DNA of 30,355 nucleotides from CAYTYZ01 sp964448465 (GTDB lineage: Bacteria > Patescibacteriota > Microgenomatia > UBA12405), in assembly GCA_964448465.1 (NCBI GenBank), contig CAYUVY010000010.1, positions 1 to 30,355 on the forward strand. The letters run 5' to 3'. The notes beneath the pieces are model-generated. The model was not told where the DNA came from, made no database searches, and was given only the letters and a program-made list of their open reading frames with translations. Position 1 is the stretch's first letter; each line of letters opens with the position of its first letter. Shown here one piece after another: positions 29,704 to 30,355 of the stretch. The translations under genes and the position numbers were made by a program.

Positions 29704-30255
29704 ATGGAGAAAAATAACGAACCAATACTACCCGTAAACGATGGCGTAAATTTAGAGGAAGATCTGAAGGAAGAAAAGACTTGGTACGCCTGGTCGGCAC
29801 CTGAACGTGCTTACAAGCGCAGGGATAAAGATTTCTGGATAAGTTCCGTGGCCATGCTGGTCTTGGTAAGTGTGATTTTCTTTTTTGCCAAAGAGTTCTT
29901 TTTGATTATTGCCCTAATATCGTTTTTGTTTTTGTACTATTCCCTGTCAAGCGTGCCACCGCGGATTGTAGAAAATAGTCTAACTAACCGAGGAGTTTAT
30001 GTAAATACCGTATTTTTTTCTTGGGCTGACCTTCAGCGCTTTTGGTTTGACAAAAGTATGGACCACCAGACACTGTCTTTTGAAACAAATTTAACTTTTC
30101 CGAATAAAATAAGTTTGCTAATAAACCAGGAAGATATGGAAAAAATTAAAGGACTGGTTTTAAAACGATTACCTTTGTACCAATCACCACCAAGTTTTGT
30201 AGAAAAGCTGACGGGGTGGGTAGCCTCGAGAATTCCCCTAGAAGATAAAAAATAA
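29704..30255 (+). CDS. Conserved-type membrane protein, DUF5673-like, unknown function
   Basis: 183 residues. An acidic N-terminus (~1-25), a WYAWSAPERAYKRRDKDF segment, two close TM spans (~45-63 and ~65-83), the SSVPPRIVENSLTNRGVYV motif after TM2, and a cytosolic C-terminal domain with FFSWADLQRFWFD and FPNKISLLI. This arrangement (two TMs, then a small PH-like beta domain with a Trp-rich core) is met in many Patescibacteria proteins of unknown role. Promoter TATGAT is 7 nt before the ATG. The gene ends 24 nt before tRNA-Arg. Confidence 0.75.
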   Translation: MEKNNEPILPVNDGVNLEEDLKEEKTWYAWSAPERAYKRRDKDFWISSVAMLVLVSVIFFFAKEFFLIIALISFLFLYYSLSSVPPRIVENSLTNRGVYVNTVFFSWADLQRFWFDKSMDHQTLSFETNLTFPNKISLLINQEDMEKIKGLVLKRLPLYQSPPSFVEKLTGWVASRIPLEDKK

Positions 30256-30257
30256 TG

Positions 30258-30263
30258 TATAAT
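30258..30263 (+). promoter_or_regulatory. -10 box of tRNA-Arg
   Basis: TATAAT, 16 nt before the tRNA 5' end. Confidence 0.45.
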
Positions 30264-30279
30264 CCTGGCAATTGCATCT

Positions 30280-30353
30280 GTGTCTATAGCTCAATTGGAT
30301 AGAGCATTGGTTTGCGAAACCAAAGGTTGCAGGTTCGAGCCCTGCTAGGCACA
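30280..30353 (+). tRNA. tRNA-Arg(GCG)
   Basis: 74 nt including the discriminator. Acceptor GTGTCTA pairs with TAGGCAC; D arm GCTC...GAGC; anticodon stem-loop TTGGT-TTGCGAA-ACCAA, anticodon GCG reading CGC; T arm GCAGG-TTCGAGC-CCTGC. The window ends 2 nt after the discriminator, so encoding of CCA cannot be judged (the next bases are CT). A GCG anticodon is uncommon, since most bacteria use ACG edited to ICG. Confidence 0.92.
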
Positions 30354-30355
30354 CT

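Overview
The window looks like a chromosomal piece of a Candidate Phyla Radiation (Patescibacteria) bacterium, perhaps of the Microgenomates type. This rests on the style of the genes: small, tightly packed, often overlapping, moderately AT-rich, with lysine-rich small proteins, a giant surface or fibre-like protein, a GIY-YIG gene beside a tRNA, and coiled-coil/SH3b surface proteins. TGA is used as a stop (for example in the ATGA overlaps of tatA/tatC and of tatC with the next gene), so this is the standard code, not the TGA=Gly code of Gracilibacteria or Absconditabacteria. The lineage is an inference from style, not from a marker gene. Two runs of exactly 100 N show that this is a scaffolded assembly.

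Layout. (1) 1-1017: 3' part of a plus-strand phosphodiester-glycosidase (NAGPA-like) gene. (2) 1108-1932: a separately promoted minus-strand gene with a HEPN-like R-x4-H motif. (3) 1949-23898: a long run of minus-strand genes. In transcription order these are a TM/SH3b protein; a multi-TM protein with an internal twin-arginine motif and a phage-like C-terminus; a small phage-structural-like protein; a membrane protein; a Pro-rich BRO-N-like protein; a 3702-residue modular giant; a Cys-rich basic small protein; a 659-residue paralogue of the giant's C-terminus; a beta-helix protein split by a false assembly gap; TatA; TatC; a 929-residue coiled-coil/SH3b membrane protein; and a minimal PrsW-like membrane protein. 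(4) 23962-24262: two tandem tatA genes on the plus strand, too short for many gene callers, divergent from the start of that run. (5) 24325-24877: two small plus-strand genes of unknown function. (6) 24874-27378: a minus-strand group of TspO, Bcp peroxiredoxin, a GT-C glycosyltransferase and a small membrane protein. (7) 27437-28968: an APH-type kinase and a Ham1/RdgB-type NTP pyrophosphatase. (8) 29164-30355: a GIY-YIG gene, tRNA-Ser(GCU), a conserved-type membrane protein and tRNA-Arg(GCG).

How it may work together. The most notable feature is a complete Tat translocase (three TatA-like proteins and one TatC) wrapped around a cluster of phage-tail/fibre-like proteins. One protein of that cluster carries a textbook RRxFLK motif after four Sec-type membrane spans. 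The promoter of tatA-tatA and the promoter of the operon that contains this substrate share one overlapping -35 region. The giant, its paralogue and the beta-helix protein have no signal peptide. I infer a Tat-linked cell-surface or tail-fibre-like appendage locus. A prophage-derived fibre cluster sitting next to Tat genes by chance remains possible, because no capsid, portal or terminase gene is visible here.

Transcription style. Ten genes have a TATAAT-like box only 5-8 nt before the start codon, so leaderless mRNAs appear to be the rule for first genes. Internal genes use ATGA/TAATG overlaps or short GAGG/GGAG ribosome sites.
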